Positions 1 through 8,100 of a stretch of 16,240 nt of DNA are shown here, one piece after another; within the stretch, counting starts at the first letter, position 1, and the number at the start of each line of letters is the position of its first letter. The DNA lies in assembly GCA_905214225.1 (NCBI GenBank), contig CAJMLL010000052.1:1-16240 (forward strand), in the 5' to 3' direction. Position numbers and translations under genes: made by a program. The stretch comes from an uncultured bacterium (lineage in GTDB: Bacteria > Bacillota > Clostridia > Peptostreptococcales > Anaerovoracaceae). Under the pieces are notes generated by a model. The model ran no database searches. It was given only the letters and a program-made list of their open reading frames with translations, and was not told where the DNA came from.

Positions 1-86
1 CAGTGCAAATGCTTCCAAATCAAAACAGGCGACTTCCCGTAAGAAAGCCCTGGAATATTCTGCCCGGCCTGATCTGCCTGAAACTC

Positions 87-1268
87 TTACTGATCGTGCT
101 CTGCCTTGTACTTTGTGACGAGCTTGTTGATGCGGTCGTATGGATCGAGCAGTTTTCCGATGGAGGAATCGTGGTTCAGGGTGTCGATGATGTAGGCGAT
201 GTACTTGCTCATGCCGCAGCTGATGTAGTAGTCGCGGGAAAGGAGCTCTTCGGACTGGTAAACCAGGTTGGTGGTGACAACCTTGTAAATGATTCCTTTT
301 TCAACGGCTTCGTCGAAGACTTTCATGCCCTTTGTGAAGAGGCCGAAGGTGGCGATGACAAAGATCCTGCGTGCGCCGCGCTTTTTCAGCTCGGTGGCAA
401 CGTCGATCATGCTTTCGCCGGATGCGATCATGTCGTCGACGATGAACATGTCTTTTCCTTCTACGGATGCGCCGATGAACTCATGGGCAACGATCGGGTT
501 GCGGCCGTCTACGACTTTACTGTAATCGCGGCGCTTGTAGAACATTCCCATGTCTACGCCCAGTACGGATGCCATGTATACGGCTCTCTGTGTGCCGCCC
601 TCATCCGGGCTGATAACCATCAGATGGTCGTTATCGAACTGGATGTCGTCGCACTCTTTGCAGATTCCTTTAATGAACTGATACGTGCATTTTACAGTCT
701 CGAACCCGTTCAGCGGAATAGCGTTCTGAACTCTCGGGTCATGAGCGTCGAAGGTGATGATGTTATCTACTCCCATGTTGACCAGCTCCTGCAGCGCGAT
801 TGCGCAGTCCAGAGATTCTCTGGCACTTCTTCTGTGCTGTCTGCCCTCATACAGGAACGGCATAATAACGGTGATGCGGTGTGCTTTTCCTTCTACTGCG
901 GCGATGATTCTCTTCAAGTCAGAGAAGTGATCGTCCGGAGACATGTGGTTCGGCTCTCCGTAAATATCGTAGAACAGGCTGTGGTTGGTAATATCTACCA
1001 TCAGGTAGAGGTCGAGTCCGCGAACTGTCCGCTTGATCTCTCCCTTTGCCTCTCCAGAACCGAAACGCGGGTTGTCAATCTCTACGAGATAGGAACCGTT
1101 GTCGTAAACCGGCTCTTCTTCATTGGTTGTGCGCTCCTGGTCTCTCTCTGTACGCCAGGAAATCAGCCAGTTGTCAACACGTTTGCCAATGCTTTCGCAG
1201 CTCTTCAGCGGAACTACGCCCAGAGGTGCTACCGGTCTGCTGTTCAGCAATAATTTATCATTTGCCAT
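87..1268 (-). CDS. prs: Ribose-phosphate pyrophosphokinase (PRPP synthetase), long divergent form
   Basis: This enzyme transfers pyrophosphate from ATP to ribose 5-phosphate, making PRPP for purine, pyrimidine, NAD, histidine and tryptophan synthesis in the cytoplasm. Family motifs are visible. VISPDEGGTQRA (residues about 218-229) matches the SPDxGG region, KRR (245-247) matches the flexible-loop basic residues, and IVDDMIASGES (276-286) matches the PRPP-binding loop, usually written VDDMIDTGGT. The chosen ATG at 1268 has AGGAG seven bases upstream (1280-1276); an in-frame GTG at 1286 has no such site. The product is 393 aa against about 315 for the classical enzyme, with extra N-terminal sequence and a divergent ATP-site region (GRQHRRSARES instead of ARQDRK). 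The altered PRPP loop (ASGES) makes it a clear subclass member. Identity as a PRPP synthetase family protein is firm; full activity is inferred. It appears to be transcribed alone from its own promoter. Confidence 0.93.
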   Translation of the reverse strand: MANDKLLLNSRPVAPLGVVPLKSCESIGKRVDNWLISWRTERDQERTTNEEEPVYDNGSYLVEIDNPRFGSGEAKGEIKRTVRGLDLYLMVDITNHSLFYDIYGEPNHMSPDDHFSDLKRIIAAVEGKAHRITVIMPFLYEGRQHRRSARESLDCAIALQELVNMGVDNIITFDAHDPRVQNAIPLNGFETVKCTYQFIKGICKECDDIQFDNDHLMVISPDEGGTQRAVYMASVLGVDMGMFYKRRDYSKVVDGRNPIVAHEFIGASVEGKDMFIVDDMIASGESMIDVATELKKRGARRIFVIATFGLFTKGMKVFDEAVEKGIIYKVVTTNLVYQSEELLSRDYYISCGMSKYIAYIIDTLNHDSSIGKLLDPYDRINKLVTKYKAEHDQ

Positions 1269-1333
1269 GATTGTACTCCTATTCACTTGCTTTCATGCCT
1301 TAAGTTCAAGCGGATCAAATGTTTCGCACAACT

Positions 1334-1363
1334 ATTATACACTTTTTCTAATTCGATTGTAGG
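1334..1363 (-). promoter_or_regulatory. Probable prs promoter
   Basis: On the minus strand a perfect -10 box TATAAT occupies 1339-1334, about 65 bases upstream of the prs start. The -35 region is poor: the best hexamer, CCTACA, matches three of six bases with an 18-base spacer. No dyad operator is visible between it and the ribosome binding site. Confidence 0.5.
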
Positions 1364-1605
1364 CCATATTGGCTATTTTCATGTATTTTTCGCCGCAGAA
1401 ATGCCATCCCCGCCGTCAAAATAATCCCAAGCAAGGAAATTTCCTCCCCGTTTCTCTTTCCAGTTGTCATAAATGGCGTTCGGGGAAGTCCGCGTGTTCA
1501 GGGCCGAATTCCGGCAGTGCACGTTATTTCCGCACTGGCTGTGGAAATAGCGGCGGTAATACGGATTCGACACAGAAGAATAGATCGAAGCGAGATACTC
1601 CCCAT
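1348..1605 (-). pseudogene. Doubtful small-gene remnant with a sortase-signal-like tail
   Basis: In one minus-strand frame an ATG at 1605 opens 35 codons up to a TGA at 1500-1498. The same frame then stays open to a TAG at 1350-1348. The last 40 codons begin MTTGKRNGEE, continue with a hydrophobic stretch (ISLLGIILTAGMAFL) and then a basic RRK tail. This is the layout of a C-terminal cell-wall sorting or membrane-anchor segment, although a proper LPxTG box is absent. No ribosome binding site supports the ATG at 1605 or 1470, and other frames here are also open, so chance is a real alternative. It lies between the dnaJ terminator-like hairpin and the prs promoter, and the rest of this 466-base spacer shows nothing else I recognise. 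Confidence 0.2.
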
Positions 1606-1622
1606 TTCCTGGCGGCAGAAGA

Positions 1623-1670
1623 AAAGCGCTGCCCCGCGGAACATCCGACTGTTCCGCGCAGCAGCGCTTT
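1623..1670 (-). terminator. Terminator-like hairpin downstream of dnaJ
   Basis: AAAGCGCTGC (1623-1632) pairs with GCAGCGCTTT (1661-1670), and inside it CGCGGAACA (1635-1643) pairs with TGTTCCGCG (1650-1658), around a six-base loop with a two-base internal bulge. On the minus strand the stem runs into TTTTCTTCT. It lies 83 bases past the dnaJ stop and probably ends the hrcA operon. The T tract is short, so it may be leaky. Confidence 0.7.
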
Positions 1671-1752
1671 CTTTCTGGTTACTATAAAAGCACAATATCT
1701 CTGTATTTCATCCGGATGCCTGTGCGTCCGGAATCAACCTGCCGTTTACATT

Positions 1753-2928
1753 TTAACTGAAGAATTCCTTGACCTTCTCTTTGAAACTGCCCTTCTTCTT
1801 GTAGCAGTTTTCGTTCAGCTTCTTGCCCATCTCTTTGATGGCCTTCTTCTGCGCTCCGCTGAGCTTGGTCGGAACCTCCAGGTTGACGGTGACCATCAGG
1901 TCTCCATTGCGTCCTGTACGCAGACTCCGGATTCCCTTGCCTTTCAGGCGGAAAATCGTTCCCGGCTGCGTTCCTGCAGGAACGTGGTAGCTGACTTTTC
2001 CGTCCAGAGTCGGAACGGTGATGTCGCTTCCGAGTGCGGCCTCTTCAAAGGTAATCGGAACCTCAATCCGGAGGTCGTTTCCGGTTCTTCTGAACAGCGG
2101 ATGGCTCTGTACCCGGAGAACGATGTACAGATCACCTGCCGGGCCGCCGTTTTCACCAGGCTCGCCCTGTCCTCTGATCGGGATAACCGAGTCCGTATCC
2201 ACACCGGCCGGAATGTTGACATCGATCTTGATTTTCTTTCTGACTTTTCCGGTGCCGTGGCAGTCCGGGCACGGCGTATCGATAATTTCTCCGGTTCCTC
2301 CGCAGTCCGGGCACGGAGAACTGCTCTGGAACTGTCCGAGAGGGGTTCTCTGTACGCGGGTGTACATACCGGTTCCATTGCAGCGCGTACACTTGTGCTT
2401 GCTCGTGCCAGGCGCAGCTCCGGTTCCTCCGCACTTCTTGCAGGATACGTTTTTATTCAGCTGGATGGTCTTCTTGACGCCGAAGGCCGCCTCTTCAAAG
2501 GTAATGGTCAGGCGCTCCTGAAGATCCGCACCCTTTCTCGGCGCATTGGCCTGAGAACGGCTTCCGCTGCCGCCGAAACCACCGAATCCGCCGCCGAAGA
2601 AATCGTTGAAAATATCTCCAAATCCACCGAAGTCACTGGCGTTGAATCCACCGAATCCGCCTGCACCGCCGCCGGCGCCGCCAAATCCGGCATTCGGATC
2701 AACTCCGGCAAAACCGAACTGATCGTACTTTCTCTTCTTATCCGGGTCTGACAGAACGGTATATGCTTCATTGACCTCTTTGAATTTCTCTTCCGCAGAC
2801 TTGTCACCCGGGTTGCGGTCAGGATGATACTTCAGCGCCATTTTTCGGAAGGCCTTTTTGATTTCTTCCTCGCTGGCGCCTTTTTTCAGGCCCAGAACCT
2901 CATAATAATCCCTTTTCTTTTCTGCCAT
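1753..2928 (-). CDS. dnaJ: Chaperone protein DnaJ (Hsp40)
   Basis: This co-chaperone binds unfolded substrates and stimulates the DnaK ATPase. Domains run in the usual order of a type I Hsp40. The J domain covers about residues 6-70 with the HPD motif at 35-37, and a Gly/Phe-rich linker covers about 80-122. Four CxxCxGxG zinc-binding repeats sit at 163-170, 180-187, 206-213 and 220-227, followed by the C-terminal substrate-binding and dimerisation region. The length of 391 aa is normal. The ATG at 2928 ([13 protein letters not shown]) is preferred to the in-frame GTG at 2940 because AAGGTGA lies about eight bases before it and homologues begin this way. It is the last gene of the heat-shock operon, separated from dnaK by 129 bases that form a strong stem-loop. 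Regulation is by HrcA through the CIRCE site upstream of hrcA. Confidence 0.98.
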   Translation of the reverse strand: MAEKKRDYYEVLGLKKGASEEEIKKAFRKMALKYHPDRNPGDKSAEEKFKEVNEAYTVLSDPDKKRKYDQFGFAGVDPNAGFGGAGGGAGGFGGFNASDFGGFGDIFNDFFGGGFGGFGGSGSRSQANAPRKGADLQERLTITFEEAAFGVKKTIQLNKNVSCKKCGGTGAAPGTSKHKCTRCNGTGMYTRVQRTPLGQFQSSSPCPDCGGTGEIIDTPCPDCHGTGKVRKKIKIDVNIPAGVDTDSVIPIRGQGEPGENGGPAGDLYIVLRVQSHPLFRRTGNDLRIEVPITFEEAALGSDITVPTLDGKVSYHVPAGTQPGTIFRLKGKGIRSLRTGRNGDLMVTVNLEVPTKLSGAQKKAIKEMGKKLNENCYKKKGSFKEKVKEFFS

Positions 2929-2960
2929 ACCTCTTCTCACCTTCTCGCAGCTGATTACAC

Positions 2961-2995
2961 ATCAATCCGACCGGGAAATTCCCGGCCGGACTGAT
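2961..2995 (-). other. Stem-loop between dnaK and dnaJ
   Basis: ATCAATCCGACCGGGAA (2961-2977) pairs with TTCCCGGCCGGACTGAT (2979-2995). That gives 17 positions with two G-U wobbles in the minus-strand transcript and a very tight loop. No T tract follows in the transcribed direction, so it is not a classical terminator. It may protect the dnaK mRNA 3' end or lower dnaJ expression (inference). Confidence 0.6.
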
Positions 2996-3057
2996 CTTGC
3001 ATTCGCCGCTATATTTTTGCGTGTCTGCTCGTCCGACAGGGACTTGTTAATCAGACA

Positions 3058-4980
3058 TTATTTATCGTCGTCAACGACTGTGTAGTCTGCATCAACTACG
3101 TTGTCGTCATTTCCGGAATTTCCGCTGTTTCCGGCACTGCCTGCGTTTCCGCCTGCTGCGCCTGCGCCAGGGTTAGCACCCATGTTCGGGCCTGCACCTG
3201 CTGCACCTGCGCCAGCACCAGCTCCCGGCTGACCCTGCTGCGGACCTGCCTGCTGATACAGCTTTGTGGAAACTTCATTCAGCTTGGACATCAGGGCGTC
3301 TTCCTTTGCCTTGACATCGTCCGGGTTATTGGCATTCAGTGCAGACTGCAGGTCATTCTTTGCAGCTTCCAGAGCGCTCTTGTCAGCATCAGAGATCTTG
3401 TCTCCTGCTTCCTTGATGACGTTGTCGCACTGATAAATCATATTCTCAGCTTTGTTCTGCTCTTCAACAGCGGCCTTCTTCTTCTTATCCTCAGCCTCGT
3501 ACTGCTGTGCTTCCTTGACCTTCTTATTGATCTCATCCTCGGACAGGTTTGTGGAGGAGGTAATGGTGATTGCCTGCTCTTTTCCTGTTCCCAGATCCTT
3601 AGCGCTTACATGTACGATACCGTTGGCATCGATGTCGAAAGTAACCTCGATCTGCGGTACCCCACGCGGAGCCGGTGCAATGCCTGTCAGCTGGAATCTG
3701 CCCAGTGTGATGTTATCGGCAGCCATCTCACGCTCACCCTGCATGACGTGAATGTCTACGGCAGTCTGGTTATCCGCAGCGGTGGAGAAGATCTGGCTCT
3801 TCTTTGTAGGAATGGTTGTATTTCTTTCAATCAGCTTGGTTGCCACACCACCCAGTGTCTCGATGGACAGAGACAGCGGAGTGACATCCAGCAGCAGGAC
3901 GTCGTTAACTTCACCAGTCAGAACTCCGGCCTGAATAGCAGCTCCGATTGCTACGCACTCATCCGGGTTGATGCCCTTGAACGGCTCCTTGCCGGTTTCA
4001 TTCTTAACGGCTTCCTGAACAGCCGGGATTCTGGAAGAACCACCGACCAGAACGATCTTAGACAGTTCGGAAGCGGTAATTCCTGCATCCTGCAGTGCCT
4101 TGCGTGTAGGCGGAATGGTTCTCTGAACCAGGTCAGAAGTCAGCTGGTTGAACTTAGCTCTTGTGAGCTCCATATCCAGATGCAGCGGACCCTCAGCAGT
4201 TACCGTAATGAACGGCAGGTTGATGTTGGTGGTCTGTGCAGAAGACAGTTCCTTCTTTGCCTTCTCGGCAGCCTCCTTCAGTCTCTGCATAGCCATGTTG
4301 TCCTTACGCAGGTCAACGCCGTGCTCCTGAGCGAATGTATCTGCCATGTAGTTCATGATTGCGTTATCGAAGTCATCGCCGCCCAGGTGTGTATCACCGT
4401 TGGTAGCCAGTACTTCGAATACGCCGTCACCCAGTTCCAGTACGGAGACATCGAATGTGCCGCCGCCCAGGTCGTAAACCAGGATCTTCTGGGATCCGGT
4501 CTCTTTATCAAGTCCATATGCCAGGGAAGCTGCTGTCGGCTCGTTGATGATTCTCTTTACATCAAGTCCTGCGATTCTTCCGGCATCCTTGGTTGCCTGC
4601 TTCTGTGCATCAGAGAAGTAAGCCGGTACAGTGATAACGGCTTCCGTAACCTTCTCGCCCAGATAAGCTTCTGCATCGTTCTTCAGCTTGGTCAGGATCA
4701 TCGCGGAAATGTCCTGCGGTGTGTAATCCTTACCGTCAATCGTTACTTTATAATCCTCGCCCATATGTCTCTTAATGGAAGAAACAGTTCTGTCCGGGTT
4801 GGTAACGGCCTGGCGCTTTGCTGTTTCTCCGACCAGTCTCTCACCGCTCTTGGTGAATCCGACTACAGACGGTGTTGTTCTGTTTCCTTCTGCGTTAGTA
4901 ATTACTGTAGGCTCTCCGCCTTCCAGAACTGCTACACAGCTGTTCGTTGTTCCTAAATCTATTCCGATTACTTTCGACAT
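3058..4980 (-). CDS. dnaK: Chaperone protein DnaK (Hsp70)
   Basis: This is the ATP-dependent Hsp70 chaperone that works with DnaJ and GrpE. The ATPase domain shows GIDLGTTNS at residues 6-14 and [10 protein letters not shown] at 170-179. The substrate-binding beta domain includes a stretch ending [13 protein letters not shown]. Near residues 70-90 the sequence goes directly from RHMGEDYKV to IDGKDYTPQ, so it lacks the roughly 24-residue insertion of Gram-negative DnaK. The length is 640 aa. Residues about 577-623 form an unusually Gly/Ala/Asn-rich linker before an acidic tail ([13 protein letters not shown]). The ATG at 4980 is preceded by AAGGAGG nine bases upstream. It follows grpE after 148 bases and precedes dnaJ, and it is co-transcribed under HrcA control. 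Confidence 0.99.
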   Translation of the reverse strand: MSKVIGIDLGTTNSCVAVLEGGEPTVITNAEGNRTTPSVVGFTKSGERLVGETAKRQAVTNPDRTVSSIKRHMGEDYKVTIDGKDYTPQDISAMILTKLKNDAEAYLGEKVTEAVITVPAYFSDAQKQATKDAGRIAGLDVKRIINEPTAASLAYGLDKETGSQKILVYDLGGGTFDVSVLELGDGVFEVLATNGDTHLGGDDFDNAIMNYMADTFAQEHGVDLRKDNMAMQRLKEAAEKAKKELSSAQTTNINLPFITVTAEGPLHLDMELTRAKFNQLTSDLVQRTIPPTRKALQDAGITASELSKIVLVGGSSRIPAVQEAVKNETGKEPFKGINPDECVAIGAAIQAGVLTGEVNDVLLLDVTPLSLSIETLGGVATKLIERNTTIPTKKSQIFSTAADNQTAVDIHVMQGEREMAADNITLGRFQLTGIAPAPRGVPQIEVTFDIDANGIVHVSAKDLGTGKEQAITITSSTNLSEDEINKKVKEAQQYEAEDKKKKAAVEEQNKAENMIYQCDNVIKEAGDKISDADKSALEAAKNDLQSALNANNPDDVKAKEDALMSKLNEVSTKLYQQAGPQQGQPGAGAGAGAAGAGPNMGANPGAGAAGGNAGSAGNSGNSGNDDNVVDADYTVVDDDK

Positions 4981-5082
4981 AACGAAATTCCTCCTTGTTG
5001 ATTAATTCTCTCCCAAAACCCTTAAAAAGACGGGGTCTCATCTTCCGGTGAGAACATCCATATATAGTCAGGCCTTTCGGCC

Positions 5083-5122
5083 GGGCGTGCTTGTTTATCT
5101 GCCGGAACTCTCTTTCCGGCAG
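5083..5122 (-). other. Two hairpins in the grpE-dnaK spacer
   Basis: Just past the grpE stop, CTGCCGGAA (5099-5107) pairs perfectly with TTCCGGCAG (5114-5122) around a six-base loop. Immediately after it in the transcript comes GGCC-GAAA-GGCC, a four-pair stem closed by a GNRA-type tetraloop. Neither is followed by a T tract. The spacer also holds a weaker TCTCA/TGAGA pair, and then the dnaK ribosome binding site. I see no convincing extra promoter for dnaK. A role in mRNA processing or stability is inference. Confidence 0.5.
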
Positions 5123-5128
5123 GGGCCA

Positions 5129-5746
5129 TTACTGGTTGACCTTGACCATTGCCGGACGGACGACTTTTCCGTGCAGTTTGTATCCTTTCTGCAGGACGCC
5201 GGTTACCTGACCGGACTCATAGTCCTCGTTGTTATCCGTCATCACTGCGTGATGGAAGTTCGGATCGAAATCCTTACCCAGGGCTTCGATTTCTTCCAGT
5301 CCGGATTTCTCCAGGACTTCACGGAACTGCTTGAAGATCATGCTCATGCCCTTTTCATACGCTTCATCGGCGCATTCCTGAGCAAGCGCACGCTCGAAGT
5401 TATCCAGGACGGTCAGCAGTTCTGCCAGGATCTTCTGATTTGCGTAATCATAAATCTCAGATTTCTCCTTTTCGACTCTGCGCTTGTAGTTCTGGAAATC
5501 CGCCATCAGACGGATATACTTGTCATTCTGATCATCTGCATCATCCGAATCTTTCTTATCCGCGTCCTTCTGCTCATCAGACTTTCCGGATTCTTTTTCC
5601 GCCTCTTTCTGATCAGCGTCGTTCTTCGCGTCGTCAGAAGAAGTCTCAGCGGCCTTTTTCTCAGATGTGTCCGGGCCCTGCTCTTCGGCGTTCTGATTCT
5701 GCTTCGGATCTTTTTCTTCTGCTTCTTTCATTTTCTCCTCATCCAT
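5129..5746 (-). CDS. grpE: Nucleotide exchange factor GrpE
   Basis: This factor releases ADP from DnaK and resets its substrate cycle. About 75 N-terminal residues are acidic and lysine-rich with no clear fold. They are followed by the long helix with LMADFQNYKRRVEKEK and then the beta domain with FDPNFHHAVM and the C-terminal signature GYKLHGKVVRPAMVKV. The product is 205 aa from the ATG at 5746 (MDEEKMKEAEE). That ATG overlaps the hrcA stop in ATGGATGA and has GAGG about nine bases upstream. An in-frame GTG at 5761 also exists, but the nearest GGAGG is only two bases from it, which is too close. The eight-base overlap with hrcA suggests translational coupling. It belongs to the CIRCE-controlled operon. 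Confidence 0.97.
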   Translation of the reverse strand: MDEEKMKEAEEKDPKQNQNAEEQGPDTSEKKAAETSSDDAKNDADQKEAEKESGKSDEQKDADKKDSDDADDQNDKYIRLMADFQNYKRRVEKEKSEIYDYANQKILAELLTVLDNFERALAQECADEAYEKGMSMIFKQFREVLEKSGLEEIEALGKDFDPNFHHAVMTDNNEDYESGQVTGVLQKGYKLHGKVVRPAMVKVNQ

Positions 5747-6791
5747 TGTTATCGTCCTCACCGCCTCCGTCTATTTTAAATGCATCATTCAGGTTGTCCG
5801 TAAGATACTGGACAATCGAAGTGATTTCATCGTATTTCATTCTTGTCGGACCGATGACACCGATCTTTCCGGCGAAACGGCCGTTCACATGGTAGGTCGC
5901 TGTAATCAGCGAGCAGTCCTTCAGTTCCTCATCCGTGTTCTCATCTCCAATGGTGACAACCATGCCGTTGTCTCTGTCCATCAATGTTTTTACCAGCTCA
6001 TCCCGGTTATCAAACAGCGAAATGAAATTTTTTGCACGTTTCAGATCTGTATATTCAGGCTGATCGAAGATATTACTCAGACCATCCATGTAAAATCTTA
6101 CATTCAGCAGATTCTCAAGCGTGTGCATGAAGTTCGGCATGACATCTCTGGCCAGCGGACTCATCGCGGCGATATCATCCTGGAATTCCGAAATGATATT
6201 ATCCTTCAGGAAATCTGTAAGCTGCCGCCCGCGGTAAGTATAGGTCAGTGTCTTGCTCAGAACCCTCAGCACCTCATCCGAAACCGGCTGCTCCAGATGG
6301 ATCAGATCGTTGGATGATTTTCCGCTCTCGGCAACCGTCATCAGAATGACTGTATGCTCATCAACCGGCAGAAAATCTACAAACTTCAGTCTGTCTTCAT
6401 CCTGCACCGGACTCAGTGCAAATGCCGCCAGATTGGTGATCTCTGACAGCAGGTCTGCTGCTCTCTGAATCGTCTTATCAAGTTCATCGATATCACTGTG
6501 CAGGGTATCCTTGATCATTTTCTGTGATTCCTGCGGTATCTCGACCTTTCCCATCGAGTTGTTCACATACCAGCGATATGCCTTGTCCGACGGCACACGG
6601 CCCGCAGATGTGTGCGGGTGAGTCAGGTAACCCATCTCTTCCAGGTCACTCATCTCATTTCTGATGGTTGCCGGACTGAAAGCATTATTGAACTCCTTAG
6701 AAAGGGTTCGCGAACCGACAGGCTCTGCAGTCCTGACATAATCGCCGATAATCTGCTGCAGGATCTTAAGTTTTCTTTCTGTCAGCTCCAT
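5739..6791 (-). CDS. hrcA: Heat-inducible transcription repressor HrcA
   Basis: HrcA represses class I heat-shock genes by binding the CIRCE inverted repeat, and its activity depends on chaperone (GroEL) availability. The N-terminal winged helix-turn-helix region is clear: RKLKILQQIIGDYVRTAEPVGS followed by SPATIRNEMSDLEEMGYL and HTSAGRVPSDKAYRWYV. The rest matches the GAF-like and dimerisation parts of the family. The length of 350 aa is normal. A GGGGGAG ribosome binding site lies seven bases before the ATG. It is the first gene of its operon, directly behind a CIRCE element, so it should autoregulate. Confidence 0.98.
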   Translation of the reverse strand: MELTERKLKILQQIIGDYVRTAEPVGSRTLSKEFNNAFSPATIRNEMSDLEEMGYLTHPHTSAGRVPSDKAYRWYVNNSMGKVEIPQESQKMIKDTLHSDIDELDKTIQRAADLLSEITNLAAFALSPVQDEDRLKFVDFLPVDEHTVILMTVAESGKSSNDLIHLEQPVSDEVLRVLSKTLTYTYRGRQLTDFLKDNIISEFQDDIAAMSPLARDVMPNFMHTLENLLNVRFYMDGLSNIFDQPEYTDLKRAKNFISLFDNRDELVKTLMDRDNGMVVTIGDENTDEELKDCSLITATYHVNGRFAGKIGVIGPTRMKYDEITSIVQYLTDNLNDAFKIDGGGEDDNNG

Positions 6792-6814
6792 ATCTCATCT
6801 CCCCCTTTTTGCTT

Positions 6815-6842
6815 GTTAGCACTCAACTCTTAGAGTGCTAAC
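6815..6842. promoter_or_regulatory. CIRCE operator (HrcA binding site)
   Basis: TTAGCACTC (6816-6824) and GAGTGCTAA (6833-6841) are exact copies of the CIRCE half-sites. The flanking G/C pair extends the arms to ten bases. The spacer here is eight bases (AACTCTTA), whereas the usual CIRCE has nine. It sits between the promoter and the hrcA ribosome binding site, where HrcA binding would block transcription. Confidence 0.96.
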
Positions 6843-6852
6843 TGCTATATAT

Positions 6853-6881
6853 AATGTACCCCACTAAAGAAAGAATGTCAA
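6853..6881 (-). promoter_or_regulatory. Sigma-A promoter of the hrcA-grpE-dnaK-dnaJ operon
   Basis: On the minus strand a perfect -35 box TTGACA (6881-6876) is followed after 17 bases by TACATT (6858-6853), which matches the -10 consensus at four of six bases in a TA-rich context. Transcription would begin close to the left edge of this TA-rich run, just before the CIRCE element. Confidence 0.8.
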
Positions 6882-6903
6882 CACTAATTTCTATAAAAAG
6901 AAG

Positions 6904-6936
6904 GGGGATTTCTGCGCTTCTTTCGCAGAAATCCCC
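6904..6936 (-). terminator. Rho-independent terminator of lepA-hemW
   Basis: GGGGATTTCTGCG (6904-6916) and CGCAGAAATCCCC (6924-6936) form a perfect 13-bp stem with a seven-base loop. On the minus strand it is followed by CTTCTTTTTAT. The stem begins within the hemW stop codon region and ends 22 bases before the hrcA -35 box, so it isolates the heat-shock operon from lepA-hemW. Confidence 0.92.
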
Positions 6937-8099
6937 TAAACAAACAGGGCCATGATTTCATTCGAGACGGGAATCCCTTCCCGGGTCAGAAGGATTCGTC
7001 CTTTCTCTTCTCTGACCAGCCCCCTCGACTGATATTCCTCGAACTCCTCTCTGCGGTCAGAGAACACATCCCAGAGCGGTTTTCCGAACTGCTCCCTGAA
7101 CTTTTCCAGGCTGACTCCCTCGTCCGTCCGGAGCGCCGTAAACACATACTCTCCGCAGTTTTCCAAAAATGTATTCACATGCCGCTCACTTCCCGGATAT
7201 TCGGTAATTCTCACCCCGTCCAGAAAGGAACTCGCCGACGCGCCCACACCCAGATAATCCTGAAATCTCCAGTATTTCAGGTTGTGGTGGCACTCGTAAC
7301 CCGGCAGGGCGGCATTCGAGATCTCATAATGATGGTATCCCGCGTCTCCCAGCAGGTCCAGGGCCCGGAAATACATCTCTGCATCCTTCTGTTCATCCAG
7401 CTCCGGAATCCGTTCCATCTTATAATCCTCATACAGAGGCGTGCCCTCTTCAATCTGAAGCCCATAGAACGACAGATGTTCCGGCCTCAGCGCAAGGGCC
7501 TTTTTCATTGTATCTTCCCACTGCGCCGTCGTCTGCCCCGGGAAATCAAACATCAGATCGATATTCACATTCCTGAATCCGGCCTTTCTCGCCATGTCAT
7601 AACTCTTCAGAAATTCCTCCGCCGTATGGATTCTCCCCATCGCTTTCAGGATTCGATTGTCGAACGACTGCAGCCCGATGGACAGCCGGTTCACCCCCGC
7701 CTCTCTCAGGCATTTCAGCTTTTCCTCCGAGAGCGTGCCCGGGTTTGATTCCATCGTGATTTCCGCGCCCTTTTCCAGACAAAAAGCTTCCTGTACAGAG
7801 GAGATCAGCCTGGAAATATATTCCGCCGGAAGAATGCTCGGCGTCCCGCCGCCGATAAACACCGTGTCCACCGTATAACGGCCGGCAAGTTCACGTCCCC
7901 GCCCCAGAATTTCCGTAATCAGTCTGTCCACATAAGCCGCTTCCTTCTGCGCGGCATCCGGGTCCTTTCCCACATCCTGCGAATAAAAGCCGCAGTAGCG
8001 GCATCTTGAAATGCAGAAGGGAATGTGAATATAAATGCCGAGCGGCCTGCGCGTATTCTGCACGGGCCGCATCTGCTCATTGTTATCATCAGGATTCAT
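6936..8099 (-). CDS. hemW: HemW-like radical SAM protein (formerly called oxygen-independent coproporphyrinogen III oxidase-like)
   Basis: HemW is a radical SAM protein that binds haem and is thought to deliver it to respiratory enzymes. Many family members were once misnamed HemN. The cluster motif CISRCRYCGF has cysteines at residues 29, 33 and 36 followed by GF, the HemW pattern, rather than the CxxxCxxCxC of true HemN. GGGTPS follows, with the SAM-binding strand and a C-terminal HemW-like domain. From the ATG at 8099 the product is 387 aa. In-frame ATGs at 8117, 8114 and 8111 lie inside the end of lepA, and another is at 8072; none has a clear ribosome binding site. The start at 8099 follows the lepA stop as TAAaATG, which suggests translational coupling. 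Haem chaperone function is a family inference. Confidence 0.93.
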   Translation of the reverse strand: MNPDDNNEQMRPVQNTRRPLGIYIHIPFCISRCRYCGFYSQDVGKDPDAAQKEAAYVDRLITEILGRGRELAGRYTVDTVFIGGGTPSILPAEYISRLISSVQEAFCLEKGAEITMESNPGTLSEEKLKCLREAGVNRLSIGLQSFDNRILKAMGRIHTAEEFLKSYDMARKAGFRNVNIDLMFDFPGQTTAQWEDTMKKALALRPEHLSFYGLQIEEGTPLYEDYKMERIPELDEQKDAEMYFRALDLLGDAGYHHYEISNAALPGYECHHNLKYWRFQDYLGVGASASSFLDGVRITEYPGSERHVNTFLENCGEYVFTALRTDEGVSLEKFREQFGKPLWDVFSDRREEFEEYQSRGLVREEKGRILLTREGIPVSNEIMALFV

Positions 8100-8100
8100 T

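Noticed and set aside
3..4956. Long plus-strand open frames opposite prs (3-1253), dnaJ (1369-2751) and dnaK (3610-4956)
   Set aside because: They lie antisense to well-recognised genes, show no family motifs and are cysteine-rich or low-quality translations. They are open only because of codon bias on the other strand.
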